Notes: generated by a model not told the origin, from the letters alone. A DNA stretch of 64,000 nucleotides from Pseudomonadales bacterium (GCA_022827905.1 JAJEIQ010000054.1:62001-126000), one strand, 5' to 3'. Counted from the first letter of the stretch, positions 51,646-62,849 are shown. Numbers and translations: made by a program.

Positions 51646-52491
51646 TTGCGGGACGGGAAGCCGCTGTTCGTCAGAAGCTCCCGCACCGGCCAACTGCTGA
51701 CCGGCCTGCTTCTGACCTCCGCCGTTCTCCTCGCCCTCGATTCCGCCACGCAACGGCTCAGGCCGGTGCGCGGCTTCATCGACAACCTTGTGGCGCCGCT
51801 GTTCGTCATTGCCGAATCGCCCTACATGGCGGCGGCGGTGGTTGGCGAGACGGTGGCAAACCGAACGGCGCTGCTGGAAAGGATCGGCCAGCTCGAGCAA
51901 AGCAACTTGGCTTTGTCCCATCAAGCGCAGCAATTCCTTGCGCTGCAAGCCGAGAACAACCACTTGCGCAGGCTCTTGGGCAGTGACGCCCGCATGGCGA
52001 GCGCCGTGCTCATCGCGGAAGTGGTAGGCGTGACGCCTAACCCCGCCGTCCACCAGCTGGTGATCGACAAGGGCACCGAGGACGGGGTGGCCGTTGGCCA
52101 AGCGGTGGTGGACGCCGCCGGGCTGATCGGCCAGATCGTGGACGTCACCTCCTTTAGCGCCCGGGTGCTGCTCATCACCGACGCCAGCCATGCCGTGCCC
52201 GTCGAGGTGGTGCGCAACAACCTGCGCAGCATCGCCGGCGGCACCGGACGGTTGGACAGGCTGCTGCTCGAGGGGCTGCCCATCACCACTGACATCCGCC
52301 GAGGCGACCGAATCGTAACCTCCGGACTGGGTGGGCGGTTCCCGAGGGGCTATCCGGTCGGGACGGTGGAATCCGTCGATCCCGACGCCTCGCGAATTGT
52401 TGCGGTGGCCAATGTCACGCCCAGCGCTTTGCTTGACCGCACTCGGCATCTGTTGGTCATTTTGAGCGTCGCCGAGCCCGAGCCGCCATGA
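51646..52491 (+). CDS. mreC: Rod shape-determining protein MreC
   Basis: A 281-residue bitopic protein: short cytoplasmic N-terminus, one membrane helix (TGLLLTSAVLLALDS), a periplasmic coiled coil (about 65-110, LLERIGQLEQSNLALSHQAQQF) and two six-stranded beta barrels. It bridges MreB to the elongasome synthases. TTG start four bases after the mreB stop, preceded by GGAGTAGGGG inside the end of mreB. It overlaps mreD by 4 bases. Confidence 0.93.
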   Translation: MRDGKPLFVRSSRTGQLLTGLLLTSAVLLALDSATQRLRPVRGFIDNLVAPLFVIAESPYMAAAVVGETVANRTALLERIGQLEQSNLALSHQAQQFLALQAENNHLRRLLGSDARMASAVLIAEVVGVTPNPAVHQLVIDKGTEDGVAVGQAVVDAAGLIGQIVDVTSFSARVLLITDASHAVPVEVVRNNLRSIAGGTGRLDRLLLEGLPITTDIRRGDRIVTSGLGGRFPRGYPVGTVESVDPDASRIVAVANVTPSALLDRTRHLLVILSVAEPEPP

Positions 52492-52982
52492 GTCCTTGGG
52501 GCGGACGTTGGCTGGCTTGGATCACGCTGTTGGCGGCGCTGTTGCTCAGCGTCGGACGCCTGCCGATGGACTGGCCGGATTGGCTGGCTTGGCTGCGACC
52601 GGGATGGGTTCTGCTCGCAGTCTGCTTTTGGGCGATGGCCAACTCCCGGCCGTTGGGCCCATTTGGCGCCTGGATAGCGGGCCTCGGCTTTGATGCCATG
52701 GCCGCCGCTCCGCTGGGTCTGAACGCCGCACTGTTCGCCTTCGCCGCTTACTCAGTCGCGCAGTTCAGCCAAAGGCTGCGCATGTACACCCTTGCCCAAC
52801 AATGCGTCTTGGCGTTCGTTTTGGTCTTGGTTTGCGAAGCGGTGCGCCACGTCGTCCACGGCTTGCCTGCCATTGAACCCTCGGGGTTGCTGATGTTGAT
52901 GCCCGCCCTGACCAGCGCCGCGGCCTGGCCCTTGATCCGCTTCGTGTTGCAGGGCCTATGCCGTCGTTTCCGCATTGAATAG
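52488..52982 (+). CDS. mreD: Rod shape-determining protein MreD
   Basis: A 164-residue protein with five or six membrane helices, forming the membrane part of the MreBCD shape complex. Hydrophobic segments such as WLAWITLLAALLLSVGRL and LMLMPALTSAAAWPLI are evident. Overlaps of 4 bases with mreC and 8 with maf place it in the same transcript. Sequence conservation in this family is low, so position supports the call. Confidence 0.9.
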   Translation: MSPWGGRWLAWITLLAALLLSVGRLPMDWPDWLAWLRPGWVLLAVCFWAMANSRPLGPFGAWIAGLGFDAMAAAPLGLNAALFAFAAYSVAQFSQRLRMYTLAQQCVLAFVLVLVCEAVRHVVHGLPAIEPSGLLMLMPALTSAAAWPLIRFVLQGLCRRFRIE

Positions 52983-53559
52983 GCCACTCATCTTGGCTTC
53001 CGCGTCGCCGCGGCGAGCGGAGTTGCTGCGCCAGATCGGCATACCCTTCGAGGTCTTCGTCCCCGACGTTGACGAATCCCGGCAGCGGGGGGAGAGCCCC
53101 CATGACACCGTGCGGCGTTTGGCGCAAAGCAAAGCCGCCGCGGGACATCGTCCGGGACGGCTGACGCTCGGCGCTGACACCGTCGTGGTTCTGGATGGCG
53201 TTGTCCTCGGCAAGCCTCGGGATGAACGCGAAGGCGTGGCGATGCTCAAGGCGCTCGGCGGGCGCACCCACACCGTCCTAACGGGCGTTTGCCTGAGCGG
53301 CGGCGAGACCTTCAAAACCCGTGTCGTCGCCACCGAGGTCACCTTCAAACCCGTCAGCGCGACTCGGGCCACCGCCTACTGGCGCACCGGGGAGGGGGCC
53401 GACAAGGCGGGCGGGTATGGTATTCAGGGCATTGGGAGTATATTTGTGACACGAATCGAGGGCAGTTACAGCGCAGTGGTCGGCTTGCCTCTTGCGGAGA
53501 CCGAGGAACTGCTCAACGCCTTTGGATTCGACCCGTGGTTGGACCGATCGAGCGAATAG
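52975..53559 (+). CDS. maf: Maf-family nucleoside triphosphate pyrophosphatase
   Basis: A 194-residue house-cleaning enzyme that hydrolyses dTTP/UTP and modified nucleotides. The N-terminal substrate loop LILASASPRRAELLRQIG, the acidic ADTVVVLDG, KPRDEREG and the late motif GYGIQGIGSIFV, then IEGSYSAVVGLPL are diagnostic. TTG start overlapping mreD by 8 bases. In Gammaproteobacteria this gene regularly sits between mreD and rng, as here. Confidence 0.93.
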   Translation: MNRPLILASASPRRAELLRQIGIPFEVFVPDVDESRQRGESPHDTVRRLAQSKAAAGHRPGRLTLGADTVVVLDGVVLGKPRDEREGVAMLKALGGRTHTVLTGVCLSGGETFKTRVVATEVTFKPVSATRATAYWRTGEGADKAGGYGIQGIGSIFVTRIEGSYSAVVGLPLAETEELLNAFGFDPWLDRSSE

Positions 53560-53560
53560 G

Positions 53561-55057
53561 ATGCCTGAAGAGCTGCTGATCAACGTCAACCCGTTTGAAA
53601 CCCGGGCTGCGCTGCTTGAGGACGGTGTCCTGCAGGAACTGCACATCGCCCGGTCGAGTGGCTACAGCTACACCGGCAACATCTACCTTGGCCGGGTGGA
53701 GCGCATCGTTGCGGGCATGCAGGCCGCCTTTGTTGATGTCGGCTTGGAGCGGCCGGGTTTCCTGCACGTGCGCAGCATGGTGCCTAGGGCTGAGGCGCGC
53801 GATCTGGCTGGCGATCAACCCCTGCCGGACATCCGCGATCTCGTCCACGAAGGACAACGGTTGCTGGTGCAGGCCACCAAGGATCCCATCGCCAGCAAGG
53901 GCGTGCGGCTGACAGCGGAAGTCACGGTCGCCGCCCGCTATGCGGTGCTGATGCCGCTCGGCAGCCAAATCGGCGTTTCGCAACGCATCGAGGATGAGGT
54001 GGAGCGGGAGCGTCTGCGCACGATCATCAACGAAGCTCGGCGCAAGCTGAACTCCTCGATGGGCTGCATCGCAAGAACCGTCAGCGAGGGCGTCGACGCC
54101 GAGGTCATCGAAGCCGACCTAGCCCAACTGCTGGACGTTTGGGATGCGATCATCGCCAAGCGAGCCAATGCCAGCTGTCCAGCGGTGCTCTATGAAGACC
54201 TGCCGCTGCACATCCGCCTGCTGCGCGATTTGGCGGGCCCGGCCTTGCAGAGCATCCGCATCGACGACGAGCGCACCTGTCGCCGAGCGGCCAGTTTTGC
54301 CGCCCAATTCCTGCCGGAAGTCGCCCGCCGCGTCGAGCACTACTGCGCGCCGCGGCCGCTATTCGACCGTTACGGCATCGAGGATGAAGCCGCCCGCGCC
54401 TTGCTGCCTAGGGTGGAGATGAAGTGCGGCGGCTTCCTGGTGATCGAACAGACCGAAGCCATGATCACCATCGATGTCAACACCGGCAGCTTTCTCGGCG
54501 GCAGCCGCTTCGAGGAAACCGTCTATCGAACCAATCTGGAAGCGGCCAGCATGATTCCGAGGCAGCTACGCCTGCGCAATCTCGGTGGCATCATCATCAT
54601 TGACTTCATCGACATGGAGAGCCCGGAGCATCAGCGCAACGTGCTCAGGGCCCTGGAAAAGGCCAGCGAAGGGGACCGGGCTCGGCTGGCCTTCGAGGGG
54701 TTCTCGTCCTTGGGGCTCGTGCAGATGAGCCGCAAGCGGACCCGGGAAAGCCTAGCCCAGCAACTTTGCGAACCCTGTCCTCTTTGTCGAGGGGGCGGGC
54801 TGACCAAAACCAGCGAAACGATCTGCGCCGAGATCTTTCGGGCCATTCTGCACGATGCCCGCACCGCTTGTTCGCCCGAAGCCAAGGAGTACCTCATCCG
54901 GGCACCTGAAACCGTGGTGGACCGCTTGCTTGATGAGGACGCAGACCATCTCGCCGCGGTTTCCAGCCGCGTGGAGCGGGAGATACGAATTCAGGTGGAG
55001 CCGTGCTATGGCCCCAACCAGTTCGACGTGGTGGTCCTGCAAGAAGCTGGCCGGTAA
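53561..55057 (+). CDS. rng: Ribonuclease G
   Basis: A 498-residue endoribonuclease of the RNase E/G family, maturing 16S rRNA 5' ends. It has the S1-like domain (YTGNIYLGRVERIVAGMQAAFVDVG split around 36-60), the 5'-sensor, the catalytic Mg site in MITIDVNTGSFLGG and IIIIDFIDM, and the Zn-link CPLCRGGG. The ATG at 53561 follows maf directly. Length fits RNase G, not the longer RNase E. Confidence 0.94.
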   Translation: MPEELLINVNPFETRAALLEDGVLQELHIARSSGYSYTGNIYLGRVERIVAGMQAAFVDVGLERPGFLHVRSMVPRAEARDLAGDQPLPDIRDLVHEGQRLLVQATKDPIASKGVRLTAEVTVAARYAVLMPLGSQIGVSQRIEDEVERERLRTIINEARRKLNSSMGCIARTVSEGVDAEVIEADLAQLLDVWDAIIAKRANASCPAVLYEDLPLHIRLLRDLAGPALQSIRIDDERTCRRAASFAAQFLPEVARRVEHYCAPRPLFDRYGIEDEAARALLPRVEMKCGGFLVIEQTEAMITIDVNTGSFLGGSRFEETVYRTNLEAASMIPRQLRLRNLGGIIIIDFIDMESPEHQRNVLRALEKASEGDRARLAFEGFSSLGLVQMSRKRTRESLAQQLCEPCPLCRGGGLTKTSETICAEIFRAILHDARTACSPEAKEYLIRAPETVVDRLLDEDADHLAAVSSRVEREIRIQVEPCYGPNQFDVVVLQEAGR

Positions 55058-55063
55058 CCTTCT

Positions 55064-58000
55064 TTGAGTGCCGCGCCATTTTTCCGCCGTTGGCTGGCCC
55101 ATCCGGTGGCCAGGTATTTGGCTGTGCTGGCGCTGGCCGCGGCGGCGCTGCAAAGTCTTGGCCGCCTTGGCGCTTGGCTGCTGGACGACTTTGAGGGCGC
55201 ACTCAACGCCTATCTCGGCGAAGGCGTCACAATCAGCGGCCTGCGCGGCGACTGGCAGGGACTCAATCCGGTGGTTCGGGCGGCGCGCGTTGAACTGCCT
55301 GCTGGCTCCATGGAGCAAGTGCTCGTTGAACTCGATTGGCCGGAGACGTTGCTGCGCTCACGTTGGATCATGCAGCGCCTGTTTGTTGAGCGCGCTGACC
55401 TCGAGGTCGTCCGCAACGGCAATGGCTGGGGCTTGGCCGGTCCGGCGCGGGAAGCCCAGGGCATCGACTGGCTAGGCCTGATCACCTACACCGATGAAAT
55501 TCGATTCAGAGGCCGCATTTCCGTTGCTGGCGACCCGGACAGCGCCTTGGATGTGGAAGTGCTGGGTTTCAACCGCGACGGCTTGCACGGCTTCGACATT
55601 CGAGCTGCTGGTCCGAGCTGTGGCCAAGGCGGGGATTGCGTGGCGCGGCTGCAGTGGCGCCGTTGGCCCCATCGCTGGTCACCGCCTCCAGCGCAGCGCT
55701 TTTTGTCCCTGCAAGGCAATCTGAGCCTGCCGCTGGCCTACCTCGGCCTGCCGAACCTCGGGGAAGCCTTGGCCGTCGGTGCCGAGGGCCAATGGACCGA
55801 GCGAAATGGCGTTGGCGGCGGCGAATTCGCTCTCCTGGCCAAGCAACTGCGCGGCGATGGCAACCCGTATTCCGGCGCCAGTCTCGAGGCACGCCTTGAA
55901 GTGGCCAGTCGGGATGGCATTCACCATGCCGTCGTCCCCGAGGTCCGGCTCAAAACCGTGGAGTCGGCCTTGGATCTGCGCCCGGTGCATGCGCGGGGCG
56001 GTGAGGGTTACGTCCAAGCCTGGATCGATGAACTGCCCCTGGCGGAGCTTGGCGGATTCCTCACCAGCGCGCTGCCGGAAGACAGCGGGGCCGCTGCCTG
56101 GATCAAGGGCGCTGATGCCCACGGCATCCTGCGCAACGTCCACTTCTCATACAGCGCCAAAGGCGCGGCATACGGTGCCGAAGGGGCAGCCTACAGCGCC
56201 TCCTTTGATGGCTTGGGGACGGCGGCCCATCGAGGCCTGCCGATGCTGCGCGATGCCAGCGGCGCGCTGGTCGGGCACCAGCGTGGCCTGCTTGCGACGC
56301 TGAACTCCGAGTCGATGCAGGTTCACTTCGCCGACACCTTTGACAGCCCTTGGCGGCTGACCAACGTGCAGGGGCAGTTTCAAATCTGGTTCCAAGGCGG
56401 CTACTTCGGGTTGCGCTCGCCCCTGCTTCGGGTGGATGTCCAGGATGGACGCTTGGCCGGAACCCTCGCGCTCAGCCGTCCGCCTGGCTACTTCGACCAA
56501 CGCCTGGCGTTGGCGCTGAACCTGGATCGCCTGACGATCCCGGCCGACCCCTACATTCCCCGCACGCTGCCGGAGGATCTGAAGCGTTGGCTCCACGATG
56601 GGCCTCGAAAGGGCCAGTTGGCCGGGCTGAAGGTCGCCTACCAGGGGCAGGTCCATACCCAGCCGGACGACTACTCCCGGCGAGCCGCGATCAGCGGCCG
56701 CTTGAGCGGTGGTGAAGTGCGCTTTCAATCGGACTGGCCAATGGTCACCCAAGCGCACGGAGCGGTCGAAGTTTCCGGCGAGAGCGTGTTCGCCCACCTC
56801 GATTCCGCTGCCTCCATGGGCCTTGAATTTCGGGAAAGCCATGTGCATGTGGGCCGCAACGGCGCCTTCGCCGAGCTTGACCTACAGGCGCAAACCTCGC
56901 CGGACGGCGCCTTTGACTACATTCGCGCCTCGCCTCTCACCCAGTGGATGACCTTCGTCGAGCCGGACTGGGACGGGGCGGGCGATCTTGAACTGAGCGG
57001 CCGCTTCTTCGTGCCGCTGGTCGAGGCGCGCGCCGGAGCGCCGCTGACAGCGGAGGTTGAGTTCGGCTTTGCTGGCTCCAGCCTGGATCTGCCCAATTAC
57101 CGCCTTGCCGTCGCCGATCTGGTGGGTGACCTCTCCTACCAGTATCCCTACGGCTTGAGTTCGCCGCCGATGGCCGCCTCGCTGTTCGGCCGTCCGGCGA
57201 CGGTGACGGCCAGCGCCGAGGACGGCTTGATCAACTTCGCCATATCGGGCGACGCCACCGAAGGCGATGTCTATCGGCTCGCCGATATGGCCGACCTCGG
57301 GGTGGCGTCCGGCCGCTTCCGCTTTGACGCCATCGTTTCGCTTCCCACGGATGACCGGGTGCCGAGCCTGACCGTCGCAACCCCCTTGGAAGGCGTCGCC
57401 ATCGATCTGCCCGGAGAATTTGGCAAGACCGCGGATGATCCGCGCAACACCCGCGCTCACTTGCGTTTTCTCGATGACTTCATCGCCATGGATGTCGAGC
57501 ACGGCCCTGTCGAGGGTTGGCTGCACATCGACGAGGCACCCTTGCGCGGGGCTCTGGGCGTGCGCCGTCCGCCGCCGCTGGTGCCGCTCACCGCTGATGA
57601 AGTCGTCATCACCGGCGACACTTGGGAGGTGGATGTGCAGGAGTGGTCGGGTGGGGCAGAGGCGTTCGAGTTTCCGGCGCCTTGGCGCTTGGTTCGGTTC
57701 GAGACGGGCCAACTGACGATTGAGGCCACGCCCTTCAAGCGCGTTGCCATTAGCGGCACCTATAGGGACGGCGCCACAAGCCTCACCTTCGACGGCAAGG
57801 ACTTGAAGGGACGGCTCGAAGATGCCGGCGAAGGGCCGCTGAAGCTGCACTTCGAGCGCATCATCCTGCCACCGGACGAAGAGGATCCGGAAAGCGAGGA
57901 GGACCCCCTCGACGTCGCCATCATCGACCAACTGCCCGAAGCGGACGTGCAAATCGACTCATTGCACTTCGGCGAGGAGGACTTTGGCCGCTGGTCGTTC

Positions 58001-58810
58001 GAGATTCGGCATCGCCCGGACGGCGTTCTATTCGACAATCTGGAAGCGCAGGTGAAGGACACGGCCATCAGCGCCCCGGACGGCGTCTTCTGGCATCGGC
58101 ACAACGACCGAAGCGAGGCCGAGGCCCACCTCGTCATGGCTGACCTGAAGGAGGTCCTGCCGCAATGGGATTACGAACCGAGCCTGCGCTCCGAATCCGC
58201 CGAACTCCATGTGGACGCCAGTTGGCCAGGCTCGCCCCTGAACGTCACCATCAACGGCCTGACCGGCAAGGCCTACTTTCGCGCCACCAACGGCCACTTC
58301 ATCGACGTGGAGGGCGGCGCGGGCACCCGCATCTTCAGCCTTTTGAACATCAACACCATCTTCAAGCGCATGAACTTCGACTTCAAGGACGTCACCGGGG
58401 AGGGCGTCAGCTTCGACACGCTCAAGGCCGACACGAAACTTAACGCCGGCACCTTGGAGTTCGTGGAACCGGCGAAGATGAAGGGCTCCGGATCCGACTT
58501 CAAGATGGGCGGCAGCATCAACCTGATCGATGGCATCATGAACGACAACGAAATGATCGTGACGCTGCCGGTCAGCGACAGCCTGCCTTGGTACGCGGTG
58601 TATGTCTCGCTGGCCAATCCAGTGGCCGGACTGGCGGTGCTCGCCGGGCAGCAAGCGCTCAAGAAGCCGATCAAGCAGCTCAGCACCGCCAAGTACCAGA
58701 TCAGCGGTTCGTGGGACGATCCGGATGTCAAGTTCGTGGGCATTTGGAACGATAAGATGCAGGCCTATCAACAGGCGCAGGACCAAGGCGCCGAGGAAGG
58801 AGGACGATGA
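55064..58810 (+). CDS. yhdP: YhdP family AsmA-like lipid-transport protein
   Basis: A 1248-residue bridge-like protein with one N-terminal membrane helix ([16 protein letters not shown]) and a very long beta-rich periplasmic domain; the C-terminal AsmA/DUF3971 part includes [17 protein letters not shown] and [16 protein letters not shown]. With TamB and YdbH, YhdP in E. coli moves phospholipids to the outer membrane. TTG start six bases after the rng stop; it overlaps tldD by 4 bases. Confidence 0.9.
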   Translation: MSAAPFFRRWLAHPVARYLAVLALAAAALQSLGRLGAWLLDDFEGALNAYLGEGVTISGLRGDWQGLNPVVRAARVELPAGSMEQVLVELDWPETLLRSRWIMQRLFVERADLEVVRNGNGWGLAGPAREAQGIDWLGLITYTDEIRFRGRISVAGDPDSALDVEVLGFNRDGLHGFDIRAAGPSCGQGGDCVARLQWRRWPHRWSPPPAQRFLSLQGNLSLPLAYLGLPNLGEALAVGAEGQWTERNGVGGGEFALLAKQLRGDGNPYSGASLEARLEVASRDGIHHAVVPEVRLKTVESALDLRPVHARGGEGYVQAWIDELPLAELGGFLTSALPEDSGAAAWIKGADAHGILRNVHFSYSAKGAAYGAEGAAYSASFDGLGTAAHRGLPMLRDASGALVGHQRGLLATLNSESMQVHFADTFDSPWRLTNVQGQFQIWFQGGYFGLRSPLLRVDVQDGRLAGTLALSRPPGYFDQRLALALNLDRLTIPADPYIPRTLPEDLKRWLHDGPRKGQLAGLKVAYQGQVHTQPDDYSRRAAISGRLSGGEVRFQSDWPMVTQAHGAVEVSGESVFAHLDSAASMGLEFRESHVHVGRNGAFAELDLQAQTSPDGAFDYIRASPLTQWMTFVEPDWDGAGDLELSGRFFVPLVEARAGAPLTAEVEFGFAGSSLDLPNYRLAVADLVGDLSYQYPYGLSSPPMAASLFGRPATVTASAEDGLINFAISGDATEGDVYRLADMADLGVASGRFRFDAIVSLPTDDRVPSLTVATPLEGVAIDLPGEFGKTADDPRNTRAHLRFLDDFIAMDVEHGPVEGWLHIDEAPLRGALGVRRPPPLVPLTADEVVITGDTWEVDVQEWSGGAEAFEFPAPWRLVRFETGQLTIEATPFKRVAISGTYRDGATSLTFDGKDLKGRLEDAGEGPLKLHFERIILPPDEEDPESEEDPLDVAIIDQLPEADVQIDSLHFGEEDFGRWSFEIRHRPDGVLFDNLEAQVKDTAISAPDGVFWHRHNDRSEAEAHLVMADLKEVLPQWDYEPSLRSESAELHVDASWPGSPLNVTINGLTGKAYFRATNGHFIDVEGGAGTRIFSLLNINTIFKRMNFDFKDVTGEGVSFDTLKADTKLNAGTLEFVEPAKMKGSGSDFKMGGSINLIDGIMNDNEMIVTLPVSDSLPWYAVYVSLANPVAGLAVLAGQQALKKPIKQLSTAKYQISGSWDDPDVKFVGIWNDKMQAYQQAQDQGAEEGGR

Positions 58811-60246
58811 GCCCCTTGGTCCGTGAAGCGGAGCGGACGCTGCTTGAGCCCGCTGCCTTAAGCCGCCAAGATGCCGAAAAGGCGCTAGGGCGCTTGGCCG
58901 GAGCGGGTGCCGACTTGGGCGAGCTGTTCCTGCAAAACCGCGTCTCCGAGAGTTGGGCGCTAGAGGACGGCATCGTCAAGGAAGGCTCCTTCAACCTTGA
59001 TCGGGGCTTAAGCGTGCGTGCGCTCAGCGGCGAAAAGACCGGCGCCGCCTACGCCGAGGACATCCGCCCCGAAGGCCTGGCCAACGCCGTGGAGGCGGCG
59101 CGCTCCATCACCCGGGCGGGTGGCCAACAGCAGGTCAAGGCCCCTGCGCCCGCCGAGCCGCCGGCCATCTACGGCGGCGGCAATCCCATCACGGCGCTTG
59201 GCGAGCAGGACAAGGTGGCGCTTCTTGAGCGGGTGGACCGAGCGGCGCGCCGCATCGACAACCGGGTGCAGGAAGTCAACGTGCGCCTTTCCTTGAATTT
59301 CGAGACCTTGCTGGTGATGGCCACGGACGGTGCTTGGGCGGCCGATGCGCGGCCCTTGGTGCGGCTCGACGTCTCGGTCATCGTCGCCGAAGGGCAGCGC
59401 CGCGAGCGGGGCTTTGCCGGTGCCGGCGGGCGCCGGCCCCTGTCTTCGTTCAGCCACGACTGGCCGGAGGACCTGGCCAGGGAGGCGGTGCGCGGGGCGC
59501 TGGTCAACTTGGAAGCGGTGGATGCTCCCGCCGGACCCATGCCGGTGGTTCTTGCCCCCGGCTGGCCGGGGGTGCTGCTGCACGAGGCCGTCGGTCACGG
59601 CTTGGAAGGCGACTTCAACCGCAAGGGCAGTTCCGCCTTCGCCAACCGCATCGGCGAGCAGGTCGCATCCACAAGCTGCACCGTCATCGACGATGGCACC
59701 TTGCCGGACCGCCGGGGCTCGTTGACCGTGGACGACGAGGGAACGCCCACGGAGCCCACGGTGCTGATCGAGAACGGCATCCTCAAGGGCTACATGCAGG
59801 ATAAGTTGAATGCCCGCCTGATGGGCGCCGCCGCCACGGGCAACGGGCGCCGGCAGTCCTACGCCCACCAGCCCATGCCGCGCATGACCAACACCTTCAT
59901 GCAGCCGGGCGACAAGGAACCCGCGGAGATCATCGCCGCCTGCCCGAAAGGCGTTTACGCGGTCAATTTCGGCGGCGGGCAGGTGGACATCACCTCGGGC
60001 CGGTTCGTGTTCTCCGCCACCGAAGCCTATTTGATCGAGAACGGCAAGGTCACCCGGCCCATTCGCGGGGCCACCTTGATCGGCAACGGCCCGGAGGTCA
60101 TGACCCGCGTGTCCATGGTCGGCAACGATCTAAGCCTGGACCCCGGAGTGGGTGTGTGTGGCAAGGAGGGCCAGGCCGTTCCCGTGGGCGTCGGCCAACC
60201 CACCCTGCTGGTGGACAAGATCACCATCGGCGGCACGGCCGGGTAG
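58807..60246 (+). CDS. tldD: Metalloprotease TldD
   Basis: A 479-residue subunit of the TldD/TldE heterodimeric protease, which degrades unfolded peptides and matures microcin B17 and CcdA-type substrates. The metal-binding HEAVGH motif (259-264), with downstream [11 protein letters not shown], marks TldD as the catalytic subunit. It is followed by its partner pmbA after 8 bases. It is well outside the RiPP cluster but could contribute to leader-peptide removal. Confidence 0.94.
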   Translation: MSPLVREAERTLLEPAALSRQDAEKALGRLAGAGADLGELFLQNRVSESWALEDGIVKEGSFNLDRGLSVRALSGEKTGAAYAEDIRPEGLANAVEAARSITRAGGQQQVKAPAPAEPPAIYGGGNPITALGEQDKVALLERVDRAARRIDNRVQEVNVRLSLNFETLLVMATDGAWAADARPLVRLDVSVIVAEGQRRERGFAGAGGRRPLSSFSHDWPEDLAREAVRGALVNLEAVDAPAGPMPVVLAPGWPGVLLHEAVGHGLEGDFNRKGSSAFANRIGEQVASTSCTVIDDGTLPDRRGSLTVDDEGTPTEPTVLIENGILKGYMQDKLNARLMGAAATGNGRRQSYAHQPMPRMTNTFMQPGDKEPAEIIAACPKGVYAVNFGGGQVDITSGRFVFSATEAYLIENGKVTRPIRGATLIGNGPEVMTRVSMVGNDLSLDPGVGVCGKEGQAVPVGVGQPTLLVDKITIGGTAG

Positions 60247-60254
60247 GGAACCAC

Positions 60255-61598
60255 ATGCGTCAGGACATGGACATCCGCCAACAGGAAGGCGAGTTGACCG
60301 GCTTGGCGGAAGCCATTTTGCGCCAGGCGAAGCGATTGGGCGCGGACGCCGCCGAGGTGTCGGTCTCCGAGGACATTGGCCTGACGGTCAAGGTTCGCAA
60401 GGGCGAGTTGGAGACCTTGGAGTTCCATGCCGACCGCAGCTTCGGTATCGCGGTGTATCAGGGCCAGCGCAAGGGCTCCGCGAGCACGTCCGACAGCACC
60501 GAGGGCGCCATCGAGGAAACGGTGGCGCGGGCGCTGGGCATCGCCCGCCACACCCAGGATGACCCCTGCCACGGTTTGGCCGACGCCGGCTTGATGGCCA
60601 CCCGCCTGCCGGACCTGGACCTGTTCCATCCCGCGCCGTTGGACACCGAAGCCGCGCTGGCGGCAGCCGGGGCCTGCGAGGCGCAAGGGTTCGCCACCGA
60701 CCGGCGCATCGTCAATTCCGAAGGGGCGGAGGCGGCCGCGTCGCAGTCCTGTGCGGTTTACGGCAATTCCCACGGCTTCATGGGTGCCGCCTCCACCACT
60801 AGCCACAGCTTGAGCTGCGTCCTGATCGCCGAGGACGGCAACAGCATGCAGCGCGACTACTGGTACACGGCGCACCGCAATCCCCAATCCCTCGAAGCCC
60901 CGGAGGCCGTGGGCCGAACCGCCGCCGAGCGCACCGCCGCCCGGTTGTCGCCGCGCAAGGTGGCCACGGGCAACTATCCGGTGCTGTTCTCGCCGCAAGC
61001 GGCCCGCTCCTTGGCCGGCCATGTCATTGGTGCCTTGAGCGGAGGCGCCCAGTACCGCAAGGCTTCCTTCCTGCTCGACGCCTTGGATACCGAGGTCGCA
61101 AGCCCCCACCTGCGCCTCATCGAACAGCCCCGGTTGCCCGGGTTGCTGGGCAGCGCCAGCTTCGACGGCGACGGCGTGGCCACTGCCGAGAAGGCCTTCA
61201 TCGACGCGGGCGCGGCGCGCAACTACGTCCTCTCGGCCTATTCCGGCCGCCGCCTGGGACTGCCCACCACCGGCAACGCCGGCGGCGTCCACAACTTGCG
61301 TCTGGAAGGCCGCGCCAAGGCCGTCAAGACCCTGCTTAAAGATATGGACCGAGGCCTCTACGTCACCGACCTGATGGGCACCGGCGTCAACGGCGTCACC
61401 GGCGACTACTCCCAAGGCGCGGCCGGCTTTTGGGTGGAGGGTGGTGAACTCACCTACCCGGTCCACGAAGTCACCATCGCCTCCAACCTCAAGGACATGC
61501 TGCGCCAAGTGCCCGCAGTTGGCGACGACCCCGACGAGCGCGGCAACATCATCACGCCGAGTGTCCTGATCGAAACGATGACCGTCGCCGGCGCTTGA
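60255..61598 (+). CDS. pmbA: TldE/PmbA, non-catalytic partner of TldD
   Basis: A 447-residue PmbA (TldE), the partner that shapes the TldD active-site channel and lacks the HExxxH motif. Characteristic stretches include LTVKVRKGELETLEFHADR near residue 45 and DLMGTGVNGVTGDYSQGAAGFWVE near the end. The ATG at 60255 gives the normal length; an in-frame upstream start would overlap tldD. It ends before a palindromic repeat and a converging gene. Confidence 0.93.
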   Translation: MRQDMDIRQQEGELTGLAEAILRQAKRLGADAAEVSVSEDIGLTVKVRKGELETLEFHADRSFGIAVYQGQRKGSASTSDSTEGAIEETVARALGIARHTQDDPCHGLADAGLMATRLPDLDLFHPAPLDTEAALAAAGACEAQGFATDRRIVNSEGAEAAASQSCAVYGNSHGFMGAASTTSHSLSCVLIAEDGNSMQRDYWYTAHRNPQSLEAPEAVGRTAAERTAARLSPRKVATGNYPVLFSPQAARSLAGHVIGALSGGAQYRKASFLLDALDTEVASPHLRLIEQPRLPGLLGSASFDGDGVATAEKAFIDAGAARNYVLSAYSGRRLGLPTTGNAGGVHNLRLEGRAKAVKTLLKDMDRGLYVTDLMGTGVNGVTGDYSQGAAGFWVEGGELTYPVHEVTIASNLKDMLRQVPAVGDDPDERGNIITPSVLIETMTVAGA

Positions 61599-61636
61599 TC
61601 GCACCTTTGGTTCGAGGAAATTCCCCAACGCAAGAC

Positions 61637-61659
61637 GAGGGCGGAACGCCCTCGCTCCG
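61637..61659. repeat. REP-like palindrome, second copy, between convergent genes
   Basis: GAGGGC-GGAAC-GCCCTC (61637-61653) followed by GCTCCG matches the element at 2245-2267 in both stem arms, loop length and the following hexamer; only the loop bases differ. It sits in the 69-base gap between pmbA and the converging amidohydrolase gene, where it may also serve as a terminator. Confidence 0.7.
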
Positions 61660-61667
61660 AATTCACT

Positions 61668-62849
61668 CTACGTCAGCCCCCTCGCCTCCACACCCCGCAC
61701 CCAGACCGCGGCCGGTTCCGCGAGTACGGCAAGGTCATCCAGCGGATTGCCGTGGACCAGCACGAGGTCGGCTGAGAGGCCTGGGCGCAGCCGACCTGTC
61801 ACCTGGCTTAACTCCAACCCGTCGGCGGCACCGCTGGTTGCCGTGCGCAGCACCGCTTCCGGCTCCAAGCCGGCGATGGCGGCGAAGACCGGCAGGGCTT
61901 GGGGCAGGTGGTGGTGATAGACGCCGGGAATGCCGGCGTCGGTCGAGGCGATGAACGGGATGTGGCGGGCGCGCATGTCCTTGAAGGCAGTTTGAATCCG
62001 GTTCAAGGTGGTTGAGTCCGGGTTGTCGAGGAAGCGCCGCCAACCCCGGCTGATGGTCGGCGACACCCAAACGCCGCGTTCGGCCATCGCCGCTGCCACT
62101 TCCGGCCGGTAATCGCTGGCCCAGCCCGCCTGGCCCACCCAGGAGCAGTGCTCGATGGTGCGCACCCCGGCTTCCGCGGCGATGCGGATGCCTTCGGTGC
62201 CGTGGCAGTGGGCGGCGACCGACAGCTCGTGGCTGGTGGCCAGATCGACGATTTGGCTCAAGGTCCGCAAGTCGAATTGGGGATCTATCGGGTTGCTGCC
62301 CCGGGTCATTCGCCCGCCGGTGGCCATCACCTTGATGAGATCCACGCCGTGGTCCAACTGCCTTCGCAGCACCGCTTCGGCCTCGCCGAAGCCAGCCGCC
62401 TCGCCGCCCCAGAAGTGGCAGTGGCCAGCCACGCTGGTGATGGGCTGGCCAGCGCACAGAAGCCTCGGACCCAACAAGGCGCCCCGGTTGATGCGATCGC
62501 GGATCTCGATTTCCAGCCAAGCGCCGCCGCCGAGATCCCGGCCCGTGGTGATGCCGGCTCGCGCCATGGCTTCAGCCCGTTCGGCCATGGCCGGCAAGCG
62601 CTCGGCAGTGGCCAGCTTGTCCGGGGGCTTGGCGTCGTCCGGGCTAAGCTCCAAATGCACGTGCGCGTCGATCAAACCGGGAATGGCGGTGAGGCCGGAG
62701 CAGTCGATGACGCGGTCGCTGGGGCTCGTGGGGAGGTCCGCAAGTGCCCCAATCGCTTGAATTTGGCCGCCGCTGAGCAACAGGGCGTCGGCGGGGGCAA
62801 AGCCCTCGCCATCCCAGACGTTCAGGTGGGTCAATCGAGTCGCGGCCAT
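61668..62849 (-). CDS. Amidohydrolase (imidazolonepropionase/prolidase-like)
   Basis: A 393-residue binuclear-metal amidohydrolase. Metal-binding HVH is in GLIDAHVHLELSP (about 64), a carbamylatable lysine in LIKVMATGG, later histidines in AAHCHGTEG and IEHCSWVG, and the Asp in FIASTDAGIPG. The group includes prolidase-like and organophosphate-hydrolysing enzymes; the substrate is unknown. Its start overlaps the stop of the TRAP permease gene by one base, so it probably acts on the solute that transporter imports. Confidence 0.87.
   Translation of the reverse strand: MAATRLTHLNVWDGEGFAPADALLLSGGQIQAIGALADLPTSPSDRVIDCSGLTAIPGLIDAHVHLELSPDDAKPPDKLATAERLPAMAERAEAMARAGITTGRDLGGGAWLEIEIRDRINRGALLGPRLLCAGQPITSVAGHCHFWGGEAAGFGEAEAVLRRQLDHGVDLIKVMATGGRMTRGSNPIDPQFDLRTLSQIVDLATSHELSVAAHCHGTEGIRIAAEAGVRTIEHCSWVGQAGWASDYRPEVAAAMAERGVWVSPTISRGWRRFLDNPDSTTLNRIQTAFKDMRARHIPFIASTDAGIPGVYHHHLPQALPVFAAIAGLEPEAVLRTATSGAADGLELSQVTGRLRPGLSADLVLVHGNPLDDLAVLAEPAAVWVRGVEARGLT

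Noticed and set aside
54752-55318. Minus-strand frame of 188 codons across the rng/yhdP junction.
   Set aside because: It conflicts with two well-supported genes and shows no domain.
60027-61628. 533-codon minus-strand frame opposite tldD/pmbA.
   Set aside because: Glycine-rich antisense frame across two conserved genes; no real domain visible.
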